Assembly (NCBI RefSeq): GCF_029360765.1
Contig: NZ_JARKNA010000006.1
Coordinates: 182,003-246,002 of the forward strand
Length of the DNA stretch: 64,000 nucleotides
Direction: 5' to 3'
From: Terrimonas pollutisoli
GTDB lineage: Bacteria > Bacteroidota > Bacteroidia > Chitinophagales > Chitinophagaceae
Positions 17,524 to 25,088 of the stretch are shown here, piece by piece. Numbering within the stretch: the stretch's first letter is position 1; the number at the start of each line of letters is the position of its first letter. The translations under genes were made by a program, and so were the position numbers. The notes beneath the pieces were generated by a model. The model saw nothing but the letters and a program-made list of their open reading frames with translations. It did no database searches and was not told where the DNA came from.

Positions 17524-17724
17524 CTATGACTCTCTCAGGTTTGACGAGTCTTTGCTTTTTAACAGCTCACTTCGCTTTGGTTCGGGGACGTTCTTATAAT
17601 TAAAAGGACAATGCCTGCATCCATTGCCGCAACAATATCCTCGTTGCAAATGAAACTTTTCTGTGAGAACAACCAGGTCATCTTCGTTCATATAATAATG
17701 AACACCTTCAATCCATTGGCTCAT
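17524..17724 (-). CDS. DUF5522 small cysteine-rich protein
   Basis: The 66-residue protein has LTEKFHLQRGYCCGNGCRHC followed by PFNY, the hallmark of DUF5522 and of the oxidoreductase-like N-terminal motif. The four cysteines (CC, then CRHC) could bind a metal. Its role is not known. It overlaps the end of trmB by 17 bp, in the same direction, so the two are probably co-translated; this pairing may hint at a role in RNA modification, but that is inference. The N-terminus MSQWIEGVHYYMNEDDLVVL fits the family. Confidence 0.85.
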   Translation of the reverse strand: MSQWIEGVHYYMNEDDLVVLTEKFHLQRGYCCGNGCRHCPFNYKNVPEPKRSELLKSKDSSNLRES

Positions 17725-18415
17725 CTTTGAGAATTTTTTTTAGCAATTCATCTTTTTCCTTTCCAGGCAGTGTATCAGGTAATGAAAAACATACATAGTG
17801 GATTCGATTGCTCCCTGCGATGTCCAGTGATTCATAATGCGTCTTTATCCGAAGTTCATCTGAAATGGATGGCTGAGAATAAGCATTATCATAATCAGTA
17901 TGCACTGCACATTCGTATAAATCAATCACCAATTTTGTAAACTGGTATAATTCCGGGCTATCCGTTTTCAAATGGATAAGACCACCAAGAACAAGAAACT
18001 TTTGATATAGCCGGAGAAACTTTGGATGCGTTAATCTTTTTTTTGCTTTGGACTTTCGCAATTGCGGATCAGGAAAGGTAATCCATATTGCCTCTACTTC
18101 ATTATTGGAAAAATAGCTGTCAATTTGATCTATTTGCGTTCTTAAGAAAGCAACATTATTTATTTGTTCAAGCAAAGCTTTTTTCGCACCTACCCAAATA
18201 CGATTTCCTTTTAAATCGACACCGATAAAATTCCTGGCAGGATAGAGTCTGGCCAAACCAACCGCATACTCTCCCTTTCCGCATGCAAGCTCCAATGTAA
18301 TTGGATGGTCGTTTTTCCAAAATGAGCTCCAGTTACCTGCTATGTCAGTTGGAAATTGAAGCACGTTGGGAAAACTTTTTAACTCTTCAAAACGGACTAA
18401 TTTTTTTTGACCCAT
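17708..18415 (-). CDS. trmB: tRNA (guanine-N7)-methyltransferase
   Basis: This enzyme methylates G46 in the variable loop of tRNA using S-adenosylmethionine. The protein has ELACGKGEYAVGLARLYP (SAM-binding loop), NFIGVDLKGNRIWVGAKKAL, and WITFPDPQLRKSKAKKRL, in which PDP and the basic run are characteristic of TrmB. I place the start at 18415, MGQKKLVRFEELKSF, because this matches the usual Bacteroidetes N-terminus; the open frame continues seven codons upstream (MSYLCRP) without family support. That gives 235 residues. It overlaps the downstream DUF5522 gene. Confidence 0.93.
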   Translation of the reverse strand: MGQKKLVRFEELKSFPNVLQFPTDIAGNWSSFWKNDHPITLELACGKGEYAVGLARLYPARNFIGVDLKGNRIWVGAKKALLEQINNVAFLRTQIDQIDSYFSNNEVEAIWITFPDPQLRKSKAKKRLTHPKFLRLYQKFLVLGGLIHLKTDSPELYQFTKLVIDLYECAVHTDYDNAYSQPSISDELRIKTHYESLDIAGSNRIHYVCFSLPDTLPGKEKDELLKKILKDEPMD

Positions 18416-18532
18416 AGGCCGGCAAAGGTAACTCAAGCCTTTGTCAAAATCTAACCATTCAGGTTGCGAAGTGGTGTGGCATTTTAATTGGATTACAATT
18501 CACATGCGAATTTTTCATTTAAAATAAACCGT

Positions 18533-19098
18533 ATGAATTTCAATATATTGAGAACTTTATTTGGGAAATGCCTGGGCTTTTTTATCGGAGCGATGACTTT
18601 TATAGGCTGTAATAACGAGAATTCGGCAAATAATTCTACATCGGGCGCCAAGGAGGTTGCGGCCGATACCACTATGACGCCAATTGCTCCGGTAGCTAAA
18701 GCCAAAAAGTCGGCGAAGATCAGCACCGGTGTTGATGATGGCGACACAAAATCGGAAATGAAAAAAGATAAAATGGGCTATTATAACCGTACTGAGATTT
18801 TGCCTGCCTATTCAGGTGGTCAAACTGCGTTGGAAAACTATATCAGCAATATATTCAATACCCGCAAGATGCTATTGATAACAATGTGGAGGGAGTAGTT
18901 AAAGTTCAGTTTGGGGTGGATGAAAATGGAAATGTAACCAACGTTTCAACGGTGGGAAATAAGATTGGCTATGGTTTGGAAGAAGAAGCCATAAGAGTAG
19001 TGTCCAAAATGCCGAAATGGACTCCGGGACAAGTAAAAGGAAAGAATGTGAAAACTTGGCGTACGCTGCCTATAAATTATCGTTTAGAAGAAAGCTGA
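18533..19098 (+). pseudogene. TonB C-terminal-domain lipoprotein, frameshifted
   Basis: Two overlapping frames together make one gene. The first frame, from ATG at 18533, encodes a lipoprotein signal (GAMTFIGC, Cys as lipidation site), a charged Ala/Lys-rich linker and SGGQTALENYISN. The second frame continues EGVVKVQFGVDENGNVTNVS and ends WRTLPINYRLEES, a TonB C-terminal domain. At 18849-18853 the sequence AGCAATATATTC reads as if one A was lost: restoring it gives NNIQYPQDAIDNNVEG in a single frame. As written, the first frame stops at 18896. TonB domains transmit energy to outer-membrane receptors, though this lipoprotein form more likely links envelope partners. Either a real mutation or a sequencing error. 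Confidence 0.75.
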
Positions 19099-19127
19099 TA
19101 CCCTAGGTAGAGTTGAGGTGTAAAAAA

Positions 19128-19152
19128 GAGAAAGCCTGGCAAAGGCTTTCTC
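19128..19152 (+). terminator. intrinsic terminator, probably bidirectional
   Basis: GAGAAAGCC (19128-19136) pairs perfectly with GGCTTTCTC (19144-19152) around a 7-base loop. An A run precedes it and a short T-rich run follows, so it can end the TonB-domain transcript and, on the other strand, the DUF3078 transcript that stops at 19169. Confidence 0.8.
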
Positions 19153-19168
19153 TTCTTATTTAATTCAG

Positions 19169-20098
19169 TCAGAATTTTGCCAATAAGCCAAGCCCTACAA
19201 GAGATTTGACCTGTAAGGCTGCTCCATTGTTATCTTTTCCAAACAACCGTACATCATCATCATAAATCATGTCAAGGCTATAAGTCAGGGCCAACACTTT
19301 TGAAAGTTTTACATTCAAAACATTCGTAAAAAAGAGGTCAACGTTTTGAGGATTGTTTTGATAGTTGGAAAAAAGATCCAGCCTGCTTTTATAAGTGATG
19401 TTTTTATTAAACTCTTTCAGAAAATTAATAGAAGCAAATGCGCCGAATTCTCCTTCTGAATGTTTGCCCGGATCAACGCCGTATAGTCCTTTCGCAGATA
19501 ATGAATCATCCTTTACAATAGTCCATCTGGCTGTAATAGGCGAAACGAAAATAGAAAGACTGGAAGCGGGCTTGTAATCCAAACCTGGGCTCACCAAAAT
19601 ATAAGCGGGTGAAAGAAAAGCGGAAGCCAATGTTTTATTATCATCACCATCATAGGTGTAACCCTTGAATAGCTGGGACCTGAAGTTGACCAAACCCGCC
19701 AGGTTTAGTTTGGGATTTAAAGCGTAACCATATTTTGAAAGCAGATCAATCCGATCGTCATTCTTGCGGCTGCCAAGGCTGGTTGTTTTTACATAGCCCA
19801 GGTTAAAGTCGAAAGTGTTATCCCAGCTATGCCGGTCTTTTTTATAAAGTGCAAAGAGATTCAATACAGAATTAAGAGAGAGTGAAAAGTCATCACCGCC
19901 TGCCGCCCAATTGCTCAGTGATCCCTGGGACACATTAAGTCCATACAACCCGCCTTTTTTCCAGGTTTTCGGGATAGTGTCATTAGCATCCTTTTTGATT
20001 GATTTTTCGGATTCTTTCTTTAATTCTTTTACAGTTTCGTCTTGTGCGGAGACTACAAGAGTGGAGAATAAGGCAAAGGTCAAAGCTATTTTTCTCAT
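19169..20098 (-). CDS. DUF3078 outer-membrane beta-barrel protein
   Basis: The protein has 309 residues from ATG at 20098 (MRKIALTFALFSTLVVSAQ, a signal peptide ending at SAQ). An upstream extension of 33 codons in frame lacks signal features, so I rejected that start. GGLYGLNVSQGSLSNWAAGG is the conserved DUF3078 opening. The remainder is a run of alternating amphipathic strands ending LVGLGLLAKF, with an aromatic last residue as expected for an outer-membrane barrel. DUF3078 proteins are widespread in Bacteroidetes and of unknown function. The upstream region holds two tandem RNA elements ending in terminators, so its expression may depend on them. Confidence 0.88.
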   Translation of the reverse strand: MRKIALTFALFSTLVVSAQDETVKELKKESEKSIKKDANDTIPKTWKKGGLYGLNVSQGSLSNWAAGGDDFSLSLNSVLNLFALYKKDRHSWDNTFDFNLGYVKTTSLGSRKNDDRIDLLSKYGYALNPKLNLAGLVNFRSQLFKGYTYDGDDNKTLASAFLSPAYILVSPGLDYKPASSLSIFVSPITARWTIVKDDSLSAKGLYGVDPGKHSEGEFGAFASINFLKEFNKNITYKSRLDLFSNYQNNPQNVDLFFTNVLNVKLSKVLALTYSLDMIYDDDVRLFGKDNNGAALQVKSLVGLGLLAKF

Positions 20099-20184
20099 CG
20101 GTTTAAGATTTTTTATTTGAGCAAAACTAGTTCCTGAAAGCGACTTGAGGACAATGCGTTGATGACTGTTGTTGAGGTAGGGGC

Positions 20185-20209
20185 AAAAAAATCCCAATAA
20201 ACATCGGGA
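20185..20209 (-). terminator. intrinsic terminator of left RNA copy
   Basis: On the minus strand TCCCGAT and ATTGGGA pair with one G-U wobble around a 4-base loop, followed by seven T residues. Compared with the right copy's terminator, the stem keeps pairing in spite of a base change. Confidence 0.85.
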
Positions 20210-20395
20210 CTAACAATCACATGAGAAAAGAGAGGGCTGTAGGGGGCCTGAATGTCTTCGGGACACGAGGCGGTTAGCTATAGCACAAAGTCTTAGTGGT
20301 CAATCCTGGTCGGCCTGACGGTCGGCCCCTATGCTACGTTTATCCCCGATCCTCATCGCCGGGACAAGAGGATCGCTGCCTAAAATTTTCCTGAA
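20185..20395 (-). ncRNA. structured RNA element, left copy (unidentified)
   Basis: This is the second copy, in transcription order, of a tandem duplicated element on the minus strand. It shares with the right copy a core of about 80 nt (TAAACGTAGCATA, GCCGACCGTCAGGCCGACC, AGGATTGACCACTAA, GCTAACCGCCTCGTG) and the tail TTTTCTCATGTGATTGTTAG plus a terminator. Its 5' part forms a perfect 8-bp stem, CGATCCTC with GAGGATCG. Where the right copy has a T-arm-like hairpin this copy has GTGTCCCGAAGACAT, another hairpin. No reading frame is supported. It ends 87 bp before the DUF3078 start codon. I know no Rfam family that it matches from memory. Confidence 0.65.
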
Positions 20396-20424
20396 TTATT
20401 TAAAAAATGCTTTGAGGTATAGAC

Positions 20425-20451
20425 AAAAAAAAATCCCGATAGACATCGGGA
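20425..20451 (-). terminator. intrinsic terminator of right RNA copy
   Basis: On the minus strand TCCCGAT pairs with ATCGGGA around a GTCT loop, followed by nine T residues. It separates the two RNA copies. Confidence 0.88.
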
Positions 20452-20694
20452 CCTAACAATCACATGAGAAAAGAGAGAGCTGTAGGGGGAGGGGTCGAAC
20501 CTCCACGAGGCGGTTAGCCGTAGTACAAAGTTTTAGTGGTCAATCCTGGTCGGCCTGACGGTCGGCTCTATGCTACGTTTATCCCGTGATCCTCACCCCC
20601 GAGACGAGAGGGCATGTCTGCCTAAAATTTCATCACCCCACAGTATATGCCGGATTAGTTTTAAGTATCTTGTAATCCGTGTTAAAGAACTTTG
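20425..20694 (-). ncRNA. structured RNA element, right copy (unidentified)
   Basis: This copy lies 242 bp upstream of the left copy. A good Bacteroidetes promoter (20701-20733, minus) would start a transcript near 20694, and an intrinsic terminator at 20425-20451 would end it, giving about 270 nt; the part homologous to the left copy is 20425-20632. It contains a T-arm-like hairpin, GGAGG TTCGACC CCTCC, at about 20486-20502, and CCCCTACAG that can pair with CTGTGGGG near 20636-20643. The conserved core suggests selection on RNA structure. It is not tmRNA: no tag reading frame, no 5' TTCGACA motif, no CCA end. It could be a stable regulatory RNA or a leader for the DUF3078 gene. Confidence 0.65.
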
Positions 20695-20700
20695 ATAAGA

Positions 20701-20733
20701 CAAATATAGGACGATTGTCCTTTTTGTTCCAAA
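20701..20733 (-). promoter_or_regulatory. Bacteroidetes-type promoter for the tandem RNA
   Basis: Reading the minus strand, TTTG (20733-20730) is followed after 21 bases by TATATTTG (20708-20701), a full match to the TAnnTTTG -7 box of the Bacteroidetes primary sigma factor. The spacing is at the long end of the usual range. Transcription would begin about seven bases later and enter the right RNA copy. Confidence 0.6.
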
Positions 20734-20817
20734 TTATTCAACAATTATTTTGAAATTATAGATTTTGTTTAAATATTTGCATTATTCAATGAAAATTTTT
20801 TAAAATAGCCCTCTAAA

Positions 20818-21282
20818 ATGTCTGCTAAATTAAACCTCGACAAACTTGATCTGGATATAATTCATCATATGATGGAGAATGCGGAAATTTCTTATGCCGA
20901 TCTGGGTAAAAAGCTTTTTGTTTCCGGGGGTACCATTCATGTTCGTATAAAGAAACTGCAGGAGGCTGGTGTCGTAAAGGGTACACGCCTTAAAGCCGAT
21001 CTGAAGCAGTTGGGTTATGATGTTATTGCTTTTATCGGAATATATCTGAAAGAAAGCTCTTTATATGATACGGTAGCGAAAGATCTTCAAAAAATACCCG
21101 AGATTGTCCGGTTGAATTATACCACTGGTAACTACAGCATGTTTGCCGAAATCGTTTGTAAGGATATTACACAATTAAGATTTGTGTTACATGATCAATT
21201 GCAAAAGATAAAAGGGATTGAAAGAACAGAAACCTTTATTTCCCTTGATGAGAGTTTTAGCCGGAACGTGAAAGTGGTTTGA
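20818..21282 (+). CDS. Lrp/AsnC-family transcriptional regulator
   Basis: The 154-residue protein has an N-terminal winged helix (LDKLDLDIIHHMMENAEISY, then LGKKLFVSGGTIHVRIKKLQ) and a C-terminal RAM ligand-binding domain (AFIGIYLKESSLYDTVAKDL to ISLDESFSRNVKVV). These regulators form octamers that bind amino acids and control amino-acid or central metabolism genes. The gene stands alone, between the tandem RNA promoter, which points away, and a convergent permease gene. The target genes cannot be read from the context. Confidence 0.92.
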   Translation: MSAKLNLDKLDLDIIHHMMENAEISYADLGKKLFVSGGTIHVRIKKLQEAGVVKGTRLKADLKQLGYDVIAFIGIYLKESSLYDTVAKDLQKIPEIVRLNYTTGNYSMFAEIVCKDITQLRFVLHDQLQKIKGIERTETFISLDESFSRNVKVV

Positions 21283-21291
21283 AAGGTCAGC

Positions 21292-22380
21292 TTATATTCT
21301 TCCTCTTACATTCAACGCATCACGCAGGCCATTGCCCAATAAATTAAAGGCCAACACCAATAACATGATTGCAAATCCGGGCGCCAGAGCCAACATGGGG
21401 TTTTGGGTAATAATAAAATTATAGTTCTCCTTTATCATCAACCCCCAACTGGGTTGTGGTGGTTGAACACCGACTCCCAGGAAGCTCAGGCCCGCTTCGA
21501 TCACAATTGCAGAAGCGAAATTCGATGCAGCAATCACCATAACCGGTCCCATGATATTGGGCCAGATATGCCTGACTATCGTTCGGAAATGCGAATAGCC
21601 CAAGGCTCTTGTTGCTTCAACATATTCCAATTCACGGGCTGCTAATACCTGGCCTCTTACCAATCTGGCTACGCTCACCCACATAGTCAGTCCTACAGCG
21701 ATAAACACCTGCCAGAATCCTTTGCCCAATGCCAGGGTGATAGCGAATACCAATAATAAAGTAGGTATACTCCAAATGACATTAATGAACCACATGATTA
21801 TATTATCTGTTCGTCCGCGAAAGTAGCCGGCCAATGAGCCCAATACCAAACCAATGGAAAGTGAAATAAGGATAGTGATAAGCCCAACGCTTAAACTCAC
21901 TCTCGTGCCTACAATGAGACGACTAAGAATATCCCGGCCAAATTTATCTGTACCCAGTGTGTATGTTGCCTGGTATATTGGGTTATCAGCAGTTTGTGAT
22001 TTGGCAAATGATTGGCGTTCACTCAGGCCTTCATCAATATATTTTTGAACAATAATGCTATCCTTGTTTTCTTCAAAGCCCACGATTGGAACATAGTTGT
22101 AACTATCTTTTTTACCATTTGCCAGGCGTTCGAAGAAGCTGGTTTGATTGGCAGAAATATCCTTTTTTACTTTAATAAATGTTTGCTCAAAACCCGGTTT
22201 ATTGCCTCCTATTTCCAAAATAATTCTGTTAGCATAGGGTGATGGATCGGGTGCAATGAAATAAGCAAATAAGGCGACGATGACGGCGAGTATAATAATG
22301 GCCAGGCCAAATACCGCACCTTTATTTTTCCGGAGGCGTTTCCATGCAGCCCGTTGAAATGATATGGAATGATTATTCAT
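21292..22380 (-). CDS. oligopeptide/dipeptide ABC transporter permease (OppC/DppC type)
   Basis: The protein has 362 residues. RLRKNKGAVFGLAIIILAVI is the first membrane helix. GTDKFGRDILSRLIVGTRVS near residue 143 is a hallmark of DppC/OppC, as is EAGLSFLGVGVQPPQPSWG near 304. EYVEATRALGYSHFRTI is the EAA loop that contacts the ATPase. Between helix 1 and GTDKFGRD is a stretch of about 100 residues, longer than the usual 40-50, containing NYVPIVGFEENKDSI. No partner permease, ATPase or binding protein lies beside it, so it must work with subunits encoded elsewhere. Confidence 0.9.
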   Translation of the reverse strand: MNNHSISFQRAAWKRLRKNKGAVFGLAIIILAVIVALFAYFIAPDPSPYANRIILEIGGNKPGFEQTFIKVKKDISANQTSFFERLANGKKDSYNYVPIVGFEENKDSIIVQKYIDEGLSERQSFAKSQTADNPIYQATYTLGTDKFGRDILSRLIVGTRVSLSVGLITILISLSIGLVLGSLAGYFRGRTDNIIMWFINVIWSIPTLLLVFAITLALGKGFWQVFIAVGLTMWVSVARLVRGQVLAARELEYVEATRALGYSHFRTIVRHIWPNIMGPVMVIAASNFASAIVIEAGLSFLGVGVQPPQPSWGLMIKENYNFIITQNPMLALAPGFAIMLLVLAFNLLGNGLRDALNVRGRI

Positions 22381-22535
22381 GAAACATGGGGAAGATAAGC
22401 TAAGAGCCTGAAAGAGAAAAAAGCTAAGAGTTCAAAAGAGGAAAAGAGACAATGTAAAGAGTTTAGTTTTTGATTTTCTGGAATCATTAATAAACTGCTA
22501 TTAAATCTCTTTCGCCCTTTTTTCTCCTTTGCCTC

Positions 22536-23657
22536 TTAGCTTACAGTTCTACCTTTCCATTCATACTTGCCAAATTGTCCCAATAAGCCGGAAAAGATAG
22601 TGTAAAAAATATGCAGCGGTTGAAAGACGAAAAAGAATTTCATAGCCCATTGGTTATTGAAAAATGTAGCGACTGCATAAAAAAAGGGCAACTCCACAAG
22701 AGTCTTTACCGCCCAGCCAATCAGGAAAATGATCCAATAGAAGCTGTTCCAAAAACCGGCAATCAATAAAATCAGAAAAGAAAAATTGAAAAGATAAACA
22801 AGTAATAAAATCCCAATTATTTTTTTATCATCGTAATAAGTGGCTTTACTGGCCCAGCGGATGCGTTGGTTAAAAAATTGTTTCCAGGTTGGCATGGGTC
22901 GGGTACTTACAATAGCATCTTTTGACTTAAGGTAGCGAATCCGCTCGGGGAATTTTTTTGCGATCTTGTGCATCAGTAGCATATCATCGCCTGAAGCAAT
23001 ATGGTCTATGCCTGCAAAACCACTTACTTCGGTAAACAATTTTTTTTCATATGCCAGGTTGGCACCATTGCACATAGACAGCATTTTCTTATAAACTGAA
23101 GCCCCGGTAATTCCCTGCAATACCATAAAATCCATCGCCTGGAAAACTTCCACCGGGTTTGAATTGCAGCTAAATGATACCGGTGCAACAATAAACCCAG
23201 CTTTGGTTTCTTCCCTGAATGAAACAATGCTTTGCAGCCATTCTGCGGTGGGAATACAGTCTGCATCTGTTGTTACAATTAATTCATTGGCGGCAGCGGC
23301 AATACCTGTTTCAATTGCTTTCTTCTTGTAAGAATTAATTTCGTTTTCCTTTAGTTGAAGCAATTTTACTCCGGGGAACTGCAAAACAATTTCAGTGGTT
23401 TTGTCTGTTGAATCATCATCAATTACAATGATTTCAAAAAGATGCCTGGGATAAGTTTGGCTTTCCAATGCTCTTAGCAAATTGCCAATGCGTCCTTCTT
23501 CATTTCGGGCAGGAACGATTACTGAAATTGCGGTATCATGTTCATCAGAATCAGTTGTAAGTAATGGGGCTGGTATGGAATTCCAGCTTTGCCAAAAGAA
23601 TAGGATCAAAATGCTGTAGGCGATAAAAATTAATATAAAAAGGAACAGGAGTATCAT
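22536..23657 (-). CDS. GT2-family glycosyltransferase, membrane-anchored
   Basis: The 373-residue protein begins with a membrane helix (residues 1-25). The GT2 domain includes ISVIVPARNEEGRIGNLLRA near 47, IIVIDDDSTDKTTEI near 76, TDADCIPTAEWLQSI near 130, and IASGDDMLLMHKI near 221, followed by QRIRWASKATYYD (the QxxRW motif of processive GT2 enzymes). Two or three C-terminal membrane helices follow from about residue 268. The layout resembles the enzymes that elongate or glycosylate polyprenyl-linked or lipid substrates. The gene lies 29 bp from the next minus-strand gene, an alpha/beta hydrolase, and may share its transcript. Acceptor unknown. Confidence 0.88.
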   Translation of the reverse strand: MILLFLFILIFIAYSILILFFWQSWNSIPAPLLTTDSDEHDTAISVIVPARNEEGRIGNLLRALESQTYPRHLFEIIVIDDDSTDKTTEIVLQFPGVKLLQLKENEINSYKKKAIETGIAAAANELIVTTDADCIPTAEWLQSIVSFREETKAGFIVAPVSFSCNSNPVEVFQAMDFMVLQGITGASVYKKMLSMCNGANLAYEKKLFTEVSGFAGIDHIASGDDMLLMHKIAKKFPERIRYLKSKDAIVSTRPMPTWKQFFNQRIRWASKATYYDDKKIIGILLLVYLFNFSFLILLIAGFWNSFYWIIFLIGWAVKTLVELPFFYAVATFFNNQWAMKFFFVFQPLHIFYTIFSGLLGQFGKYEWKGRTVS

Positions 23658-23686
23658 GCAGGGAAAGCAAATCTAATCATTGGATG

Positions 23687-24514
23687 TTAATATACCAGCG
23701 CATTCATAATTCCTTCAACATGATTTTCATGCAAGACCTGGTGACCGGAATGAATGATAGAAACCGTGCAAAACTCTTCAATGCCTTCCTGAAATTTTTC
23801 ACCCCTGATTGGCAAAATAATGCGATCATATTTCCCATACACTAGCCGGGCAGGTGTTTGATATTGACGAACAAATTTTTTTATGCGATGCAGATTAGGT
23901 TTTAGTTTTCTTAAAGTAGTCCACCTTTTATATAGCAAATCCCTTACCTCAAAATTTCCAATGTAGTAGTTCACAAATTTGAAAATACTGGTATTAACCA
24001 CCCCCAGCTTATTCAGCAATTTGATAAATCCAAAAAACCAGCCGGGATGTTTCATACTAAAAGCAAAAAGATTATTACCCAGTTGTGTTTGCGTGGCCAA
24101 CCAATACCAGAAGTTGACTTTTAATCCATCCGGAGCCAATAAGACAAGTTTTCCAATTCTGTCAGGTTGCGCCTGATAAAGACTTAGGGCAATGCGACCG
24201 CCCAGGCTGAAACCGAGAAGAGAAAGTCGCAGGTTACCAGTTTTCAGTCGTTGTTTATTTTCACCCAACATCTCCGCAATTATATGTTGCAAATCCACGT
24301 GAGAAAAGATTAATCCTTCATTCCATTTTGTTTTTCCATGAAAAGGCAGATCAATGGAATAAAAACTGTATTGATCACCGGCATGCTTTTCCAGGAACCG
24401 GTACATGCTGCCATCTTCACCATAGCCATGAAAACAAATTGCTATTTTTTCCCCGTTACCAAACCGATAACAATTGATCTGCGATGATTTATAATGAAGT
24501 AGCCATTCTTGCAT
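23687..24514 (-). CDS. alpha/beta hydrolase
   Basis: The protein has 275 residues from ATG at 24514 (MQEWLLHYKSSQINCYRF). HGYGEDGSMY is the oxyanion region, LLGFSLGGRIALSL holds the nucleophile elbow GFSLG with the catalytic Ser, RLVYGKYDRII supplies the acid, and SGHQVLHEN supplies the His. An upstream extension of 30 codons in frame overlaps the divergent promoter and was rejected. The substrate is not predictable. Its promoter region is shared with the divergent MarR gene, so it may be controlled by that regulator. Confidence 0.88.
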   Translation of the reverse strand: MQEWLLHYKSSQINCYRFGNGEKIAICFHGYGEDGSMYRFLEKHAGDQYSFYSIDLPFHGKTKWNEGLIFSHVDLQHIIAEMLGENKQRLKTGNLRLSLLGFSLGGRIALSLYQAQPDRIGKLVLLAPDGLKVNFWYWLATQTQLGNNLFAFSMKHPGWFFGFIKLLNKLGVVNTSIFKFVNYYIGNFEVRDLLYKRWTTLRKLKPNLHRIKKFVRQYQTPARLVYGKYDRIILPIRGEKFQEGIEEFCTVSIIHSGHQVLHENHVEGIMNALVY

Positions 24515-24546
24515 TTTTAGCGGATAAAATTTTACCGGAAATATAG

Positions 24547-24576
24547 TTGCACTATTCGAAAATAATATTATTTTTG
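24547..24576 (+). promoter_or_regulatory. promoter of the MarR gene
   Basis: TTG at 24547-24549 is followed after exactly 19 bases by TATTTTTG (24569-24576), a full match to TAnnTTTG. The start codon of the MarR gene is 22 bases downstream, at 24598. Confidence 0.75.
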
Positions 24577-24582
24577 AATAGT
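24551..24582. promoter_or_regulatory. 32-bp near-perfect palindrome, likely MarR operator
   Basis: Two 16-base halves, ACTATTCGAAAATAAT and ATTATTTTTGAATAGT, are inverted repeats with a single mismatch. The palindrome covers the -7 box of the MarR promoter. The reverse strand has TATTTTCG in the mirror place, so the divergent hydrolase promoter may overlap too. MarR dimers commonly bind such sites and repress their own gene. Confidence 0.65.
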
Positions 24583-24597
24583 TGCACAAACAACTAT

Positions 24598-25038
24598 ATG
24601 TCAAACAACCATTTTAAGAAAGGAGAGCTATACAGTTTTGTAACCGGCAAGGCTTCGACCGCTATAGCCCGTCGCTTGCAGAAAAAGTTCAATAATGCCG
24701 GGCTTAATATCACGATCGAGCAATGGAGTGTGTTATATCATTTGTGGAAAGAAGACGGACGTAGTCAACAACAACTATGTAATGCTACTTTCAGGGATAA
24801 GCCCAGCATAACCCGCCTGGTGGATAACCTGGAAAAGCTAAACCTGGTAAAAAGAGTAGCATCGGAAAATGACCGGCGGATCAATTTGATTTACCTGACC
24901 AAAAATGCGCAAAAGCTGGAAGAAGAAACTATGCAAATAGCTGACGAAACGCTGAACGAAGCATTGAAAAGCGTTTCGCCGGATAAAATAGATGTGTGTA
25001 AAGAAGTCTTGCAAATTGTGTATGACAACCTAAAGTAG
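24598..25038 (+). CDS. MarR-family transcriptional regulator
   Basis: The protein has 146 residues from ATG at 24598 (MSNNHFKKGELYSFVTGKAS). The winged helix is in the middle: ITIEQWSVLYHLWKEDGRSQ, then LCNATFRDKPSITRLVDNLE, then the wing ASENDRRINLIYLT with the conserved DRR. MarR proteins are ligand-responsive repressors. The upstream palindrome fits autoregulation. An acyl-CoA dehydrogenase gene follows on the same strand after 50 bp, and an alpha/beta hydrolase gene diverges, so fatty-acid or aromatic acid metabolism may be the regulated process. Confidence 0.92.
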   Translation: MSNNHFKKGELYSFVTGKASTAIARRLQKKFNNAGLNITIEQWSVLYHLWKEDGRSQQQLCNATFRDKPSITRLVDNLEKLNLVKRVASENDRRINLIYLTKNAQKLEEETMQIADETLNEALKSVSPDKIDVCKEVLQIVYDNLK

Positions 25039-25088
25039 AGAGTCGGATAGATAAAATTACAAACCTTAAACCTTTAAACTTACATACC

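Noticed and set aside
20425..20694. tmRNA or tRNA gene suggested by the T-arm GGAGG-TTCGACC-CCTCC
   Set aside because: There is no anticodon or D arm, no tag reading frame and no encoded CCA; the left copy lacks the T-arm altogether, and each copy ends in an intrinsic terminator.
20185..20694. CRISPR array from the direct repeats
   Set aside because: Only two long units with internal structure and terminators, no short regular repeats with spacers, and no cas genes.
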